From assembly GCA_019353055.1 (NCBI GenBank), contig JABAHL010000002.1:186001-250000 (forward strand): a stretch of DNA of 64,000 nt, written 5' to 3'. A program made the position numbers and the translations under genes. The DNA comes from Faucicola osloensis_C. GTDB lineage: Bacteria > Pseudomonadota > Gammaproteobacteria > Pseudomonadales > Moraxellaceae. The notes below the pieces were generated by a model, which saw nothing but the letters and a program-made list of their open reading frames with translations, was not told the DNA's origin and did no database searches. This document shows, in pieces, positions 34,936 through 45,020 of this stretch. Each line of letters opens with the position of its first letter. Position 1 is the first letter of the stretch.

Positions 34936-35733
34936 ATGACAGGAAATAAAAAAAATTCGCCAAGCATCATGCGGATGTCGCAAAATCAGCTCAAACGCCA
35001 GCGCGAGTGGGTATATTTGGTACATTTTTTAGCCATGCTGCATTTACATCCTGCCAAAACCATCTCAGGTACGGATGATGGTAATGAGCCAGATTTTACC
35101 TGTATTTTTTATTGTGACAAAGGTGAATATGCAATTGGCATCGAATTAACCACTTTGCCAAGACTACGCGATAGACTCGGTAATGACAATTTAATGTTAA
35201 AACGTTGGTACTGGCAGTCACTGCTACAGATGTCAACCAAATTTACCCCGACGCAGTTTAATTGTCACGGTGAGATATTAGGTGTCAAGGCTAATTGGGC
35301 AAATTGGGTCAATTGGCAAAAGATTGATAACCGTAACATTTCGAGTATATCGCAGCAATTTATCGAGCAATCGAGTGATTTGCCACATCCTACGCTCAGT
35401 AGCAAATTACAAAAAGGTATTGCCAAAACCATGCGTTGGTTACCCAGTGCGTTTTTTACCGATATGGCAGATGAAAACGAAGATTTACCGATTGATTCCT
35501 ACGTCAATCAAAGTGATATTGATGCGGTGATGAGCAAAAAAGCGCATAAAGTCCAAGCGTACCGCAAAAAAAGGGCGTTGGATGAAGTCTGGTTATTGAT
35601 TCATACCAATGAACAGCAAGAAAAGGGCTTATTAACTTTTGACACAAGTGAAGCCTTGCATCACGGTAGTGAGTTTAATCGAGTATTTTTAACCTTATAT
35701 CCCACCACGACACTGCTACAAGTTGCTAAATAA
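34936..35733 (+). CDS. Protein of unknown function, possible restriction-fold
   Basis: 265 residues; I do not recognise it. No signal peptide or membrane segment. The N-terminal part has GNEPDFTCIF then YAIGIELTTL (Asp53, Glu70), the spacing and strand pattern of a PD-(D/E)XK fold, but the Lys after Glu-x is replaced by Thr. A basic helix follows much later (KKAHKVQAYRKKRALDEVW) and a strand VWLLIHTN. Many such proteins are endonuclease-like, but catalysis is not supported. It lies alone between ssrA (opposite strand) and yebC (convergent), with a shared terminator. Confidence 0.6.
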   Translation: MTGNKKNSPSIMRMSQNQLKRQREWVYLVHFLAMLHLHPAKTISGTDDGNEPDFTCIFYCDKGEYAIGIELTTLPRLRDRLGNDNLMLKRWYWQSLLQMSTKFTPTQFNCHGEILGVKANWANWVNWQKIDNRNISSISQQFIEQSSDLPHPTLSSKLQKGIAKTMRWLPSAFFTDMADENEDLPIDSYVNQSDIDAVMSKKAHKVQAYRKKRALDEVWLLIHTNEQQEKGLLTFDTSEALHHGSEFNRVFLTLYPTTTLLQVAK

Positions 35734-35762
35734 AAAAGGCTAAATCTAAATTTAGCCTTTTT
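35732..35762. terminator. Bidirectional intrinsic terminator
   Basis: An 8-bp GGCTAAAT / ATTTAGCC stem extended by A-T pairs, 4-base loop, with T run on each strand, between the unknown gene and yebC. Confidence 0.88.
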
Positions 35763-35779
35763 ATGCTGAAAAATTTCAT

Positions 35780-36529
35780 TTAATCATCGAGTTGTTCCAT
35801 GACATCATCAGTAAAGTTGACGTTGGTATAGACTTCTTGTACATCGTCCAAATCTTCTAGCATATCAATCATTTTCATGATTTTTTTAGCGTCTTCGACA
35901 TCAGTGACATCCGCCATGGTTGAAGGGGACATAGTCACTTCTGCGTTGTCGGATTTTAAACCGGCTTTTTCTAAGGCATCCATCACGTCACCGAAATTCT
36001 CTGGCTCAGTGACCACGGTGATACTATCACCGTTATTTTCAATATCGGTTGCCCCTGCTTCAAGCGCGACTTCCATGATGGTATCTTCTAGCGAAACATC
36101 ATCAAAGGTAATTTCACCGCGTTTGCTAAACATATAAGCCACTGAGCCTGATGTACCCAAATTGCCACCATTTTTGCTAAAAGCATGACGCACTTCGCCA
36201 ACGGTACGGTTGAGGTTATCCGTCATGGTCTCGACAATCACCGCAACACCGCCCAAGCCATAGCCTTCATAGGTGATTTCTTGCATGTTGTCATTGTCAC
36301 CGCCGCCTGCACCACGTTCAATCGCCCGTTTTACAGTGTCTTTGGTCATATTAACTGAGTTGGCTTTTTCCACCGCCGCACGCAAACGTGGGTTACTTGC
36401 TGGGTCTGGGTCGCCTTGTTTGGCAGCGGAGACCAGCTCACGAATGATTTTGGTAAAGACTTTGCCTTTTGCCGCATCTTGTTTGGCTTTACGGTGTTTG
36501 ATGTTTGCCCACTTGGAATGTCCGGCCAT
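35780..36529 (-). CDS. yebC: YebC/PmpR-family protein
   Basis: 249 residues, normal length. Starts MAGHSKWANIKHRKAKQDA and has ERGAGGGDNDNMQEITYEGYG and TDNLNRTVGEVRHAFSKNGG in order, a clear YebC signature. Family members act as DNA-binding regulators or in translation of proline-rich stretches. AAAGGATAC lies before the ATG. In many genomes yebC sits with ruvC, which is not seen here. Confidence 0.96.
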   Translation of the reverse strand: MAGHSKWANIKHRKAKQDAAKGKVFTKIIRELVSAAKQGDPDPASNPRLRAAVEKANSVNMTKDTVKRAIERGAGGGDNDNMQEITYEGYGLGGVAVIVETMTDNLNRTVGEVRHAFSKNGGNLGTSGSVAYMFSKRGEITFDDVSLEDTIMEVALEAGATDIENNGDSITVVTEPENFGDVMDALEKAGLKSDNAEVTMSPSTMADVTDVEDAKKIMKMIDMLEDLDDVQEVYTNVNFTDDVMEQLDD

Positions 36530-36680
36530 GAGTGTATCCTTTATCTAACTTAACCTATATAACTTGGTAATCTGATTTTCAAAATTTTGCGTGCGCTATT
36601 ATAAACGAGCAACCCCGATTTTTGATAGGGGGTTGTACCTATGTCATCGCAGGAAATGTTATTGAAAGTGAAAATCAAAC

Positions 36681-38024
36681 CTAAGGGCGAGGCGAGTCGT
36701 CAGGTCGTGGCAATGTCGGCAAATCAATATAGCGGTGTATCAACTCACTTAAATCAATGGTTACTTTTAAATTCACCAAGTTCCAGTACTGTCCAGAAAT
36801 GGTTCGATCAAGCATCATGGTAAGTGGGGCAGGTTGAAAGCTTTGCCAGTATTTAAGCGACTCTTTTGCTTTGGCAATCGCTTGAAAATGGGTCTGGCTG
36901 GTGGCAAAGTCATAAGGCGCGTGTTTGGATAAATCAAACAACTGCGTAAAACCATACGGGGTCAAACCAATCTGCAACCAATCGTTATAAAAGTCTGTGG
37001 GCAGGGGTTCATCATTGTCTTTTTTGATGCCAATGCTGACCAAATCTTGCTCAAGCCCTGTCACATCACCGCTCAGGCAATGAATGGCAAAGCGTTTGAA
37101 TAACGCAACTTCGTGATGACTGTAAGATTTGATACCACCAAAGTCATAGGCAATGACTGAGCCATCGGGGCGAAACGCAAAGTTACCTGGATGGGGGTCA
37201 CAATGCAGACGATACAGTTTGAACAATTGACCGGCACTAAAATCAAATAAGCGAGTGGCGATCTTTTGTTTGATGTCATTGTCCCAAGTGGCAGCCACTT
37301 CGAGCTTTTCACCCAGTTCTTGTGATAGGGTTAAAATCCGTTTGGTCGAATGGCTATGAAAAACTTTGGGGATAATCAGCCCATCATCATCACTGTGAAA
37401 ACTGCCAAAAATTGCCAAATTATGGGCTTCTTTGCTGTAGTCAAGCTCGTCATACAGGCTATCACGGATTTCTGCAAAAATTTTATCTTGCAAGGTTTTA
37501 TCCATATTGAGCACGCCAGTTATCTTAAGCGCCAAGCGAACGTGTTTTAAATCACTATCAATACTGGTATCAACGTCGGGATATTGCACTTTGACTACGA
37601 CTGCTTCACCCGTTGGTAACACCGCTTTATGGACTTGACCGATAGAGGCTGCCGCAAACGGTGATTGCTCAAACTGGGCAAACAACGTCTCAATCGGTTG
37701 CCCCAACTCTTTTTCAACCTGCTGTTTGATGACGGCAAACGGCATGGGCGGTGCGTCTTTTTGTAATTTCTCCAGCGCTTTTGATACTTCAGGCGGAAAC
37801 ACATCCTTATACTGCGAGGCAATTTGACCCACTTTCATCACAGCGCCTTTCATTTCGCCTAAGGTGTCGGCGATTTGCAGCCCTACAGTTTGCAGCATTT
37901 CGCTACGGGCTGTGAGTTTATCTTCTTCAGAGCCTGCAAAAGACTTGATAGAATTTTTAGCTGCTTTTCCTGCGATACTGGCAGTCATACCGGCAAGTTT
38001 TAAAAAACGTTTTTTTGATGACAT
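36681..38024 (-). CDS. ABC1/ADCK-type protein kinase-like (UbiB/AarF family)
   Basis: 447 residues. The family's KxGQ motif appears in GAVMKVGQIASQY, followed by AAASIGQVHKAVL, a VVVKVQYP strand, and the catalytic-loop HCDPHPGNFAF with YDFGG. These are the UbiB/COQ8 hallmarks, an atypical kinase or ATPase linked to quinone synthesis or lipid transport. Unlike UbiB, no C-terminal membrane helices are evident, so it is better called an AarF-domain protein. No ubiquinone gene is next to it. Confidence 0.85.
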   Translation of the reverse strand: MSSKKRFLKLAGMTASIAGKAAKNSIKSFAGSEEDKLTARSEMLQTVGLQIADTLGEMKGAVMKVGQIASQYKDVFPPEVSKALEKLQKDAPPMPFAVIKQQVEKELGQPIETLFAQFEQSPFAAASIGQVHKAVLPTGEAVVVKVQYPDVDTSIDSDLKHVRLALKITGVLNMDKTLQDKIFAEIRDSLYDELDYSKEAHNLAIFGSFHSDDDGLIIPKVFHSHSTKRILTLSQELGEKLEVAATWDNDIKQKIATRLFDFSAGQLFKLYRLHCDPHPGNFAFRPDGSVIAYDFGGIKSYSHHEVALFKRFAIHCLSGDVTGLEQDLVSIGIKKDNDEPLPTDFYNDWLQIGLTPYGFTQLFDLSKHAPYDFATSQTHFQAIAKAKESLKYWQSFQPAPLTMMLDRTISGQYWNLVNLKVTIDLSELIHRYIDLPTLPRPDDSPRP

Positions 38025-38188
38025 AGTGGTTGTCTTATAGCAGAATTTTTAATTAATTTATCAGTGAAACTATCAGGTAAATTATCAAGTTTTAAGTATT
38101 GAGATTAGCAGAAAATGGCTATTTTTGCTATGTGCCGTGCTGAAATTTAGCGAATTTTGTGCATAGCTTGGCATAAAAAACTTGGCAC

Positions 38189-38218
38189 AAAAAAAGGCGC
38201 CACGATGACACCTTTTTT
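38189..38218 (-). terminator. Intrinsic terminator after ilvA
   Basis: On the minus strand AAAAAAGGTG pairs with CGCCTTTTTT (one G-T pair), with a 9-base loop and T run, about 20 bp beyond the ilvA stop. Confidence 0.75.
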
Positions 38219-38235
38219 ATCCAAACTGTTAAAAA

Positions 38236-39786
38236 TTATTGTAAAAATAAGCGATAACCCAAGTTATCAGTGAGGTTTTCGCACTCATAGCCAATGTCTT
38301 GTAGTTTGGCAAGTAATTGCTCGGCGGTTTGCTCACCCATTTGAATGCCCGCTAAAATACGCCCTTCAGCCGCCCCATGATTGCGATAGTGAAATAAAGA
38401 AATATTAAACTGTGAGCCCAGTTTTTCAAGGAAGTTAAGCAGCGCGCCAGGACGCTCGGGAAATTCGATGCGAAATAATTGCTCGTCTTTTAATCCCGCG
38501 TGTCCGCCGATTAAATAGCGAATATGGGTCTTGGCGACTTCATCATCGGTCAAGTCAATCGCGGTATCATCGGCTTCATTGAGTAGCTGGTGGATTGCTT
38601 TGCGCTCTTTTTCGCCTTCTTTAAGGGCGATACCGACAAAAATATTGGCAGTGTGATGGGCGTAGTTGGGGTTGGTGTTGATGCGGTAGTTAAATTCGGT
38701 GATGTTGCGACCTTTGAGTGAGCGGCAAAAATCCAAGAAGGCGCCTGTGCGCTCAGGAATGGTCACCCCAAAAATCGCTTCTTTTTTCTCACCAATTTCG
38801 GTACGTTCAGCGATATAGCGTAACCGGTCAAAATTCATGTTGGCACCACATAAAATCGCCAAGCAGTTTTTGCCCTGTAGATTATGATCTTCGATGTATT
38901 TTTTCATACCTGCGACCGCCAAAGCGCCTGCAGGCTCGACGATAGTGCGGGTTTCATCATACACGTCTTTAATCGCCGCACACACTTCATCGTTGCTACA
39001 AGTGACCACATCAGGCTCGACCACGGGACCTGAATTATCGCTTTTTGGCATACGGCAGACGTCAAACGGTATTTCACCCAGCTGCGCGACTGCCACTCCA
39101 TCGACAAACAACCCCACTTGGGGTAGCCGCTTGCGTTCACCGGTATCAAGCGCGATTTTTAAACAGGCTGCTTCTTCTGGCTCGACTGCCACGACTTTGA
39201 CATGCGGTGCAACTTCCCCCAAAAACGCCGCGACACCTGAGATTAAGCCACCGCCACCAACGGCAACAAACACATATTCCATTTTACGCCATTGTTGTAC
39301 TAGCTCCATGGCAATGGTACCTTGACCTGCAATGACCAATTCATCGTCATACGGCGGGATAAAGGTCAAGCCATCGGTTTGGGCGCGTTCAATCGCATAG
39401 CGGTTAGATTCATCAAAACTATCGCCATATAGCACCACATTACCGCCCAAAGACTTGACGGCACTGACTTTGATATCGGGTGTAGTTGTTGGCATCACGA
39501 TAATGTTATTGAGTCCCAAGCGGCTAGCCGAGAAGGCGACGCCTTGCGCGTGGTTGCCGGCAGAGGCACAAATCACGCCTTTGGCTTTGTCTGCTTCGCT
39601 TAACTGGCTAATTCGATTGTAGGCACCCCGCAGCTTGAAAGAAAACACTGGCTGAAAATCTTCACGTTTAAAACGAATATCGTTGTGAAACCGTTCACTG
39701 AGTTTTTTGGCGGGTTCAAGCGGCGTTTGAATAGCAGCATCATACACGGTCGCTTGAAGGATAAGGCGTACCCAATCTGATAACAT
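38236..39786 (-). CDS. ilvA: Threonine dehydratase (biosynthetic)
   Basis: 516 residues, the length of biosynthetic IlvA. It deaminates threonine to 2-oxobutanoate for isoleucine synthesis. PLP-binding Lys51 is in SFKLRGAYN; the GGGGLISGV phosphate loop and SAGNHAQGVA are present. Two ACT-like regulatory domains at the C-terminus (FPERPGALLNFLEKLG is one) indicate isoleucine/valine control. An ACT-containing biosynthetic type, not the short catabolic one. The isoleucine aminotransferase gene ilvE lies at 45096-46040. Confidence 0.96.
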   Translation of the reverse strand: MLSDWVRLILQATVYDAAIQTPLEPAKKLSERFHNDIRFKREDFQPVFSFKLRGAYNRISQLSEADKAKGVICASAGNHAQGVAFSASRLGLNNIIVMPTTTPDIKVSAVKSLGGNVVLYGDSFDESNRYAIERAQTDGLTFIPPYDDELVIAGQGTIAMELVQQWRKMEYVFVAVGGGGLISGVAAFLGEVAPHVKVVAVEPEEAACLKIALDTGERKRLPQVGLFVDGVAVAQLGEIPFDVCRMPKSDNSGPVVEPDVVTCSNDEVCAAIKDVYDETRTIVEPAGALAVAGMKKYIEDHNLQGKNCLAILCGANMNFDRLRYIAERTEIGEKKEAIFGVTIPERTGAFLDFCRSLKGRNITEFNYRINTNPNYAHHTANIFVGIALKEGEKERKAIHQLLNEADDTAIDLTDDEVAKTHIRYLIGGHAGLKDEQLFRIEFPERPGALLNFLEKLGSQFNISLFHYRNHGAAEGRILAGIQMGEQTAEQLLAKLQDIGYECENLTDNLGYRLFLQ

Positions 39787-40010
39787 AATAATGACCTAAG
39801 TTTGAAAAATACGTTTGAAGATTTATTTTTACCCTCTGTGTGCTTTCATAACCAAAACACAGCAAATCGTTAGAGAAGTAAAAAATAAGTGATTAGATTA
39901 GGACTTTAGGGTTTAGCTTGCAAGTGCTTTTACGGTAAAATAAGTTGGGTAATTGATAGCATTAAGTTTTCTATCTGTTTTTTTGATAAATTCCTAACAA
40001 GGCTGGGTCT

Positions 40011-40700
40011 ATGAGTACGATGAATGCAAGCACGCAACAACAACAAAAACAAGCCGTGGCAGCAGACGCGTTAAAATATATCGAATCAGGCATGATTTTG
40101 GGCGTGGGGACGGGCAGTACCGTCAACTGCCTCATTGAATTATTGCCAAAAGTTAACCTAAAGGGCGCTGTGGCAAGCTCAAAGGTCACCGAAGATAAGC
40201 TCAAAGCGCTCGGTATTGAGGTGATGGATTTAAACTTCACAGGCGAGTTAGATTTATATATTGATGGTGCCGATGAAGTAAACGAGCACTTACATCTAGT
40301 CAAAGGCGGTGGCGGCGCTTTAACCCGTGAAAAAATTGTTGCCGCCGCATCTAAGCAGTTTATTTGCATGGTTGATGAAAGTAAATGGGTGCAGCAATTA
40401 GGCGTTGGTTTTCCACTACCGATTGAAGTATTGCCGCAAGCGCGTTCGTATGTGGCGCGTGAGTTGGTGCAGCTTGGCGGTGAGCCGGTCTATCGTGAAG
40501 GATTTGTCACCGATTATGGCAATTTAATTTTGGATGTCTATGGCTTAGATATCGGCTTGGACATTAAAAAGGTAGCAGCGTTTGAAGCAAAGTTAAACAA
40601 TATTGTAGGAGTAGTGTGTAATGGGTTATTTACCGCACAGCATGCTGATATCTTGCTGATGGCAACGGCAGATGGCGTAAAAAAATTGACAGCCAAGTAA
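40011..40700 (+). CDS. rpiA: Ribose-5-phosphate isomerase A
   Basis: 229 residues. Interconverts ribose-5- and ribulose-5-phosphate. Motifs: GVGTGSTVNCLIE, YIDGADEVNEHLHLVKGGGG split over two conserved blocks, the REKIVAA stretch and NLILDVYG. An in-frame ATG at 40020 is an alternative start. A terminator follows about 45 bp later. Divergent from ilvA, as in E. coli where the pair is not linked but in several Moraxellaceae is. Confidence 0.96.
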   Translation: MSTMNASTQQQQKQAVAADALKYIESGMILGVGTGSTVNCLIELLPKVNLKGAVASSKVTEDKLKALGIEVMDLNFTGELDLYIDGADEVNEHLHLVKGGGGALTREKIVAAASKQFICMVDESKWVQQLGVGFPLPIEVLPQARSYVARELVQLGGEPVYREGFVTDYGNLILDVYGLDIGLDIKKVAAFEAKLNNIVGVVCNGLFTAQHADILLMATADGVKKLTAK

Positions 40701-40744
40701 GTTGCCAGTAAGTTAACGGTTATCAGAAATGTTGTCATAAAACA

Positions 40745-40778
40745 AAAAAGACCAAGTCACGATGACTGGTCTTTTTTA
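40745..40778. terminator. Bidirectional intrinsic terminator
   Basis: AAAAAAGACC...GGTCTTTTTT stem, with inner GTCA/TGAC pairs and one bulged base, between the convergent rpiA and phaB genes. Confidence 0.82.
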
Positions 40779-40832
40779 GTTCATAACCGATTTAGTTTAT
40801 AAACGATAATGGCAAGCTTGATGGCAGGCTCA

Positions 40833-41606
40833 TTAGTGCATGTATTGACCGCCGTTTACGTTGATGGTCTCACCTGTGATATAAGCAGCGCCATCGCTGA
40901 CCAAATACACCACGGCAGCGGCAATCTCTTCAGGTTGGGCGATACGACCCATTGGGATGCCTGCTTTGATGCTTTCCATCACTTTTTCAGGCACTGCCAT
41001 CACCATCTTAGTACCCGTATAACCCGGTGCAACCACGTTAACGGTCACCCCAGATTTAGCGCCTTCTTGTGCCAACGCTTTACTAAAGCCGATGATACCC
41101 GCCTTGGTGGCTGAGTAGTTGGTTTGCCCAAACTGACCTTTTAAGCCATTAATTGAGCTGATACTCACAATACGCCCAGATTTTTGCTCAAGCATTTTGT
41201 TAAATACGGGTTGGGTGACCGTGAATAGTGATTTTAAGTTGGTATCAATCACCTCTGACCATTGCTCATAAGTCATTTTTTTGAAAGTCGTATCACGGGT
41301 GATACCTGCGTTATTTACCAACACATCAATGTGACCTGCTTTTTCAATTGCATCAAGGATGGCTTTAGTGGCAGCTTCATGGTCGGTGAGATTGGTTTCA
41401 ACAAAGGTGAAATCGCTGGCATTCATGCCTTCTTCTTTTAACCAAGCTTCGCCGCGGTTGACCGTGCTATCCGCTTTATGGGTGTAGGTTGCAATGATGT
41501 GATAGCCAGCTTGGATTAGCGCATGACAAATAGCAGTGCCAATACCACCTAGCGCACCTGTTACGAGGGCAATTTTTTTGTTTGCAGTTGAGTTGTCCGT
41601 TGTCAT
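40833..41606 (-). CDS. phaB: Acetoacetyl-CoA reductase, PhaB/FabG-type SDR
   Basis: 257 residues from ATG 41606, which has AAGGAG upstream (GTG 41609 is equally possible); the frame runs 41 codons further without support. Short-chain dehydrogenase: nucleotide loop TGALGGIGTAI, NNAGITRD, catalytic Ser in SISSINGLKGQFGQ, Tyr-Lys in NYSATKAG. NGLKGQFGQTNYSATKAG and the C-terminal INVNGGQYMH are closer to PhaB than to FabG. PhaB supplies (R)-3-hydroxybutyryl-CoA for polyhydroxybutyrate; synthase genes are not in the window. Confidence 0.85.
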   Translation of the reverse strand: MTTDNSTANKKIALVTGALGGIGTAICHALIQAGYHIIATYTHKADSTVNRGEAWLKEEGMNASDFTFVETNLTDHEAATKAILDAIEKAGHIDVLVNNAGITRDTTFKKMTYEQWSEVIDTNLKSLFTVTQPVFNKMLEQKSGRIVSISSINGLKGQFGQTNYSATKAGIIGFSKALAQEGAKSGVTVNVVAPGYTGTKMVMAVPEKVMESIKAGIPMGRIAQPEEIAAAVVYLVSDGAAYITGETINVNGGQYMH

Positions 41607-42185
41607 CACAGTACGCTCCTTGTTTGTTGTGATTGTTGGTTGTACTAAAAAATTCAATGATTTGGATAATTTATAAGATAGATGTGTTGGTTTTTTTACA
41701 ATTGAACATGCGGCTAAAAAATCAGTCACACGTTAATGAAATCAGGCTCACAAAAAAATATAGACCGAATATTCACATAAATTTATTGACTTTTACTTCC
41801 TTGTTTTTTTCATCATATATGAAAATTTGATAATTACCAATATTTTTTACATTTTTATTTCTATGACAAACATTTTGCTACGCGCAAACGAGTATTTATA
41901 GGTTTGTGTGCTAAAAAAATTTGCAACAATAGCGGTTTGTGCTAGGCTATAAGGATAAGTTTAAGCAATGTAAGGTTGAGTAAAATACCCTGTATCAACT
42001 GTACTTAATCAAGGCTAAGTGCTAAATTTCTTGCTTGACGGTACAAAGTTGGCTTAATTGTACAAACTTGATTGGACAAGATTGATTGTATAGATACGCA
42101 AGTGAATGCTTAGTAATTATATATACCACGATGAGGTGGGTCTGTTTATTTAATCTGTTTATTTATTTGCCACACGGAAATTAGA
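41607..42185. promoter_or_regulatory. Divergent intergenic region phaB/glnE
   Basis: About 580 AT-rich bases without a gene. It should hold promoters for phaB (minus) and glnE (plus). An inverted repeat TTTTCAT / ATGAAAA with 5-base spacer lies at 41807-41825. Imperfect repeats of GTACAAAsTTG occur near 42040-42070. No RNA gene was recognised. Confidence 0.4.
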
Positions 42186-45008
42186 ATGCCGCAACTCTTA
42201 CCGACGATAGAACAAATCGCTGTATTACAGCAAGCTAGTAATTTTGGCTATCAGTATTGGCAGACTAAAACAAACGTTGCACAAAGCTTTTTAAAAAGCT
42301 ATCCGCTTACCCAAACGCTCGATGTCCAACATATCAAAGATTTAATACGCGATTATACGCTGGATGAAGATTATCAATTGGCGGATGAGGCAAGCGTGAT
42401 GCGAGGACTGCGTCATCTACGCAATTTGTTGATGGTGCGCTGGATTTGGCAAGATGCATTAAATCTGATTAGCCTAGAGCAGCTGACATGGGAGCTATCA
42501 AAATTTGCTGATTATTGTCTCATCTTTGCCAAAGACTATGTGTATCAAGATTTAATTAGTCGCTATGGCGAGCCGTATTTTTTTGATGAAAAAAATAAAC
42601 CACATAAGGATGATTTAGCCATCATCGCCATGGGTAAAATGGGGGCAGAAGAGCTCAACTTATCAAGCGATATCGATTTGATTTTTGTTCATCAGGGGCA
42701 AGGTGAGACGGTGGTTGACCCATTAAAACAACAAGGGTCAAAAGCGGCTAAATCCATTGACAACAAGAAATTTTTTACCAAATGGGGTCAAGGCATCATC
42801 AATCTGCTTGATAAAAACACCCAAGATGGTTTTGTATTTCGCATTGATATGCGCCTGCGTCCTTGGGGCGATGGCAGTGATTTGGCAATTCATTTATCGG
42901 CACTGGAAAAATATTTTGCCCAACATGGACGGGCGTGGGAGCGATTTGCTTGGCTAAAAGCCAGAATCGTCAACCCTGTCACCTTTAGCGATAGCTTAAA
43001 AGCCCTTATCAAGCCGTTTGTATTTCGTTATTATGTTGATTATAGTGCCTTTGCCGCACTACGTGAGATGAAATCGCTGATTCAAAACCAAGTCGAACAA
43101 CGTCAAGATACCGACAATGTCAAACTGGGTGCGGGGGGTATTCGTGATATTGAGTTTATCGTGCAGTCGTTTCAGTTGATTTATGGCGGGCGTGTCAGTG
43201 ATATCAGAGTAAAAAACTGCCTACAAGCGATGAGCCAACTGGAAAAACATGGCTTTATCGATGCGGTGACCCATGAGCAATTGGCACAAGCCTATCGTTT
43301 TTTACGCAGATTAGAGCATGGTATCCAAGCCATCAATGATGAACAAACCCAGCGACTACCACAAGATGCCATGCAGCGACATCAGCTTGCCCAAGTATTG
43401 GGGTTTGCCGATTGGGCGGCATTGTTAGCCAAACTCAATGAATACCGCCAAACGGTAAAAATACCTTTTGACGAGCTGGTCAGTGATCGTAAGCAGTCTG
43501 ATGAACAACTGCAAGTGGATCATCAGCACAATCTATCTGAGCTTGAGCAAAAATTAAGCGCTGACAATAAAGATAAATTAAGCCAGTTTTGGCAAAGTAA
43601 ACTCATCACAGGGCTTAGTGAAGAAGCCAAGACTCGCTTAAATGCCGCTTATCCGATTCTAATCAATGGGTTGTTACATTCTGATTTAAGCGAAGATGCA
43701 ATCAACGTGGCGTTACCTAGAATGTTGACATTGCTAGAGGCGGTAAGTCGTCGGTCAATTTATTTGGTCATGTTTGTCGAAAACCCAACGGCAGCCGCCA
43801 AACTGATTCCCATGCTAGCAGCAAGCCCTTGGATTGCGAGCGAATTAGTCAGTTATCCTGTGCTGCTAGATTCATTTATCCGTGAAAAATACCGTCATTT
43901 ACCTGATAAGGCAGAACTCAGTGACATCTTGCGTCAGCAGTTGTTGCGGGTAGAGCCTAATGATGAAGAAGGGCTACTCAACGCCTTTCGTTTTTTCAAA
44001 AAGACCCAAGTCTTGGCAGTGGCGGCGAGTGATGTGTTGGCGGATAGACCGTTGATGAAAGTTTCTGATTCACTCACCTTTATCGCTGAAGTGGTGCTTG
44101 AAAAAGCGTTGCAACGGGTATTTGGTGAATTGGTAAAAAAACATGGCTATCCTGTCAATGCCCAAGGCGAGCCTGTGAGTGAAGCGCATAATGGCTTTGC
44201 GATTATCGGTTATGGTAAGCTTGGCGGGCTTGAGATGAGTTATAGCTCAGATCTTGATCTTGTGTTCATTCATGACATTGATGAAGAAGCACAGACGCTC
44301 GGTGAAAAACCCATCAGCGGTATGAAGTTTGCCGCACGCCTTGCCCAAAAGCTGATGAATTATTTGACCACCCAAACGCGCGATGGCCGTGTCTATGAGA
44401 TTGATATGCGCCTGCGTCCTTCGGGTCAAGCAGGTATGATGGTGGTGTCTACCCATGCATTTGAACTTTATCAAATGCACAAAGCTTGGGCGTGGGAACA
44501 CCAAGCGTTGGTTCGCGCTCGTGCTATTTGCGGTGATAGCCGGGTGATGACGCGATTTGACCAAATTCGTAAAGAGGTATTGTGTCTGCCGCGTGATAAA
44601 GACAGTGTCCGTATCGAAGTATCCACCATGCGGCATAAGATGCAAGACCATTTGGGCAGCAAACCGCATACCAAACAGCAAGGGTTATTCCATCTGAAAC
44701 AAGATGCAGGCGGATTGGTTGATATTGAATTTATTGCCCAGTTTGCTGTCTTGGCGTATGCCAATCGTTATCCTGCGTTGGCCATTTGGAGTGACAATGT
44801 GCGTATCTTTGAAGCGCTTGCCAACACAGGTATTATCGAAACCGAAATATGCCAACAGCTAACGCACGCTTATCTTCGCATTCGCAGTATGACGCATCGC
44901 TTGGCTCTGGCAGAGCAGCCGATACTGGTAGATGAAGCCCAGTGGCATGAGCTGCGTAATTTTGTTGATGCGCAATGGCATCGTTTAATCGGGCAGCGTC
45001 CAGAATAG
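42186..45008 (+). CDS. glnE: Glutamine synthetase adenylyltransferase/deadenylase
   Basis: 940 residues, normal for GlnE. Two nucleotidyltransferase domains: the N-terminal removing domain with GKMGAEELNLSSDIDL, and the C-terminal adding domain with GYGKLGGLEMSYSSDLDL, each with the paired Asp residues. The linker domain lies between. It responds to PII/glutamine and adjusts GlnA, encoded at 28816-30225. ilvE follows 87 bp later, with a 3x21-bp repeat in between. Confidence 0.97.
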   Translation: MPQLLPTIEQIAVLQQASNFGYQYWQTKTNVAQSFLKSYPLTQTLDVQHIKDLIRDYTLDEDYQLADEASVMRGLRHLRNLLMVRWIWQDALNLISLEQLTWELSKFADYCLIFAKDYVYQDLISRYGEPYFFDEKNKPHKDDLAIIAMGKMGAEELNLSSDIDLIFVHQGQGETVVDPLKQQGSKAAKSIDNKKFFTKWGQGIINLLDKNTQDGFVFRIDMRLRPWGDGSDLAIHLSALEKYFAQHGRAWERFAWLKARIVNPVTFSDSLKALIKPFVFRYYVDYSAFAALREMKSLIQNQVEQRQDTDNVKLGAGGIRDIEFIVQSFQLIYGGRVSDIRVKNCLQAMSQLEKHGFIDAVTHEQLAQAYRFLRRLEHGIQAINDEQTQRLPQDAMQRHQLAQVLGFADWAALLAKLNEYRQTVKIPFDELVSDRKQSDEQLQVDHQHNLSELEQKLSADNKDKLSQFWQSKLITGLSEEAKTRLNAAYPILINGLLHSDLSEDAINVALPRMLTLLEAVSRRSIYLVMFVENPTAAAKLIPMLAASPWIASELVSYPVLLDSFIREKYRHLPDKAELSDILRQQLLRVEPNDEEGLLNAFRFFKKTQVLAVAASDVLADRPLMKVSDSLTFIAEVVLEKALQRVFGELVKKHGYPVNAQGEPVSEAHNGFAIIGYGKLGGLEMSYSSDLDLVFIHDIDEEAQTLGEKPISGMKFAARLAQKLMNYLTTQTRDGRVYEIDMRLRPSGQAGMMVVSTHAFELYQMHKAWAWEHQALVRARAICGDSRVMTRFDQIRKEVLCLPRDKDSVRIEVSTMRHKMQDHLGSKPHTKQQGLFHLKQDAGGLVDIEFIAQFAVLAYANRYPALAIWSDNVRIFEALANTGIIETEICQQLTHAYLRIRSMTHRLALAEQPILVDEAQWHELRNFVDAQWHRLIGQRPE

Positions 45009-45020
45009 ATGTAACATCAA

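Noticed and set aside
38189..38218. Riboswitch or attenuator of ilvA
   Set aside because: It lies after the ilvA stop and is better explained as a terminator; no leader peptide is visible upstream of ilvA.
39971..40369. A 132-codon minus-strand frame opposite rpiA
   Set aside because: It is a codon-bias shadow of rpiA, which has all family motifs.
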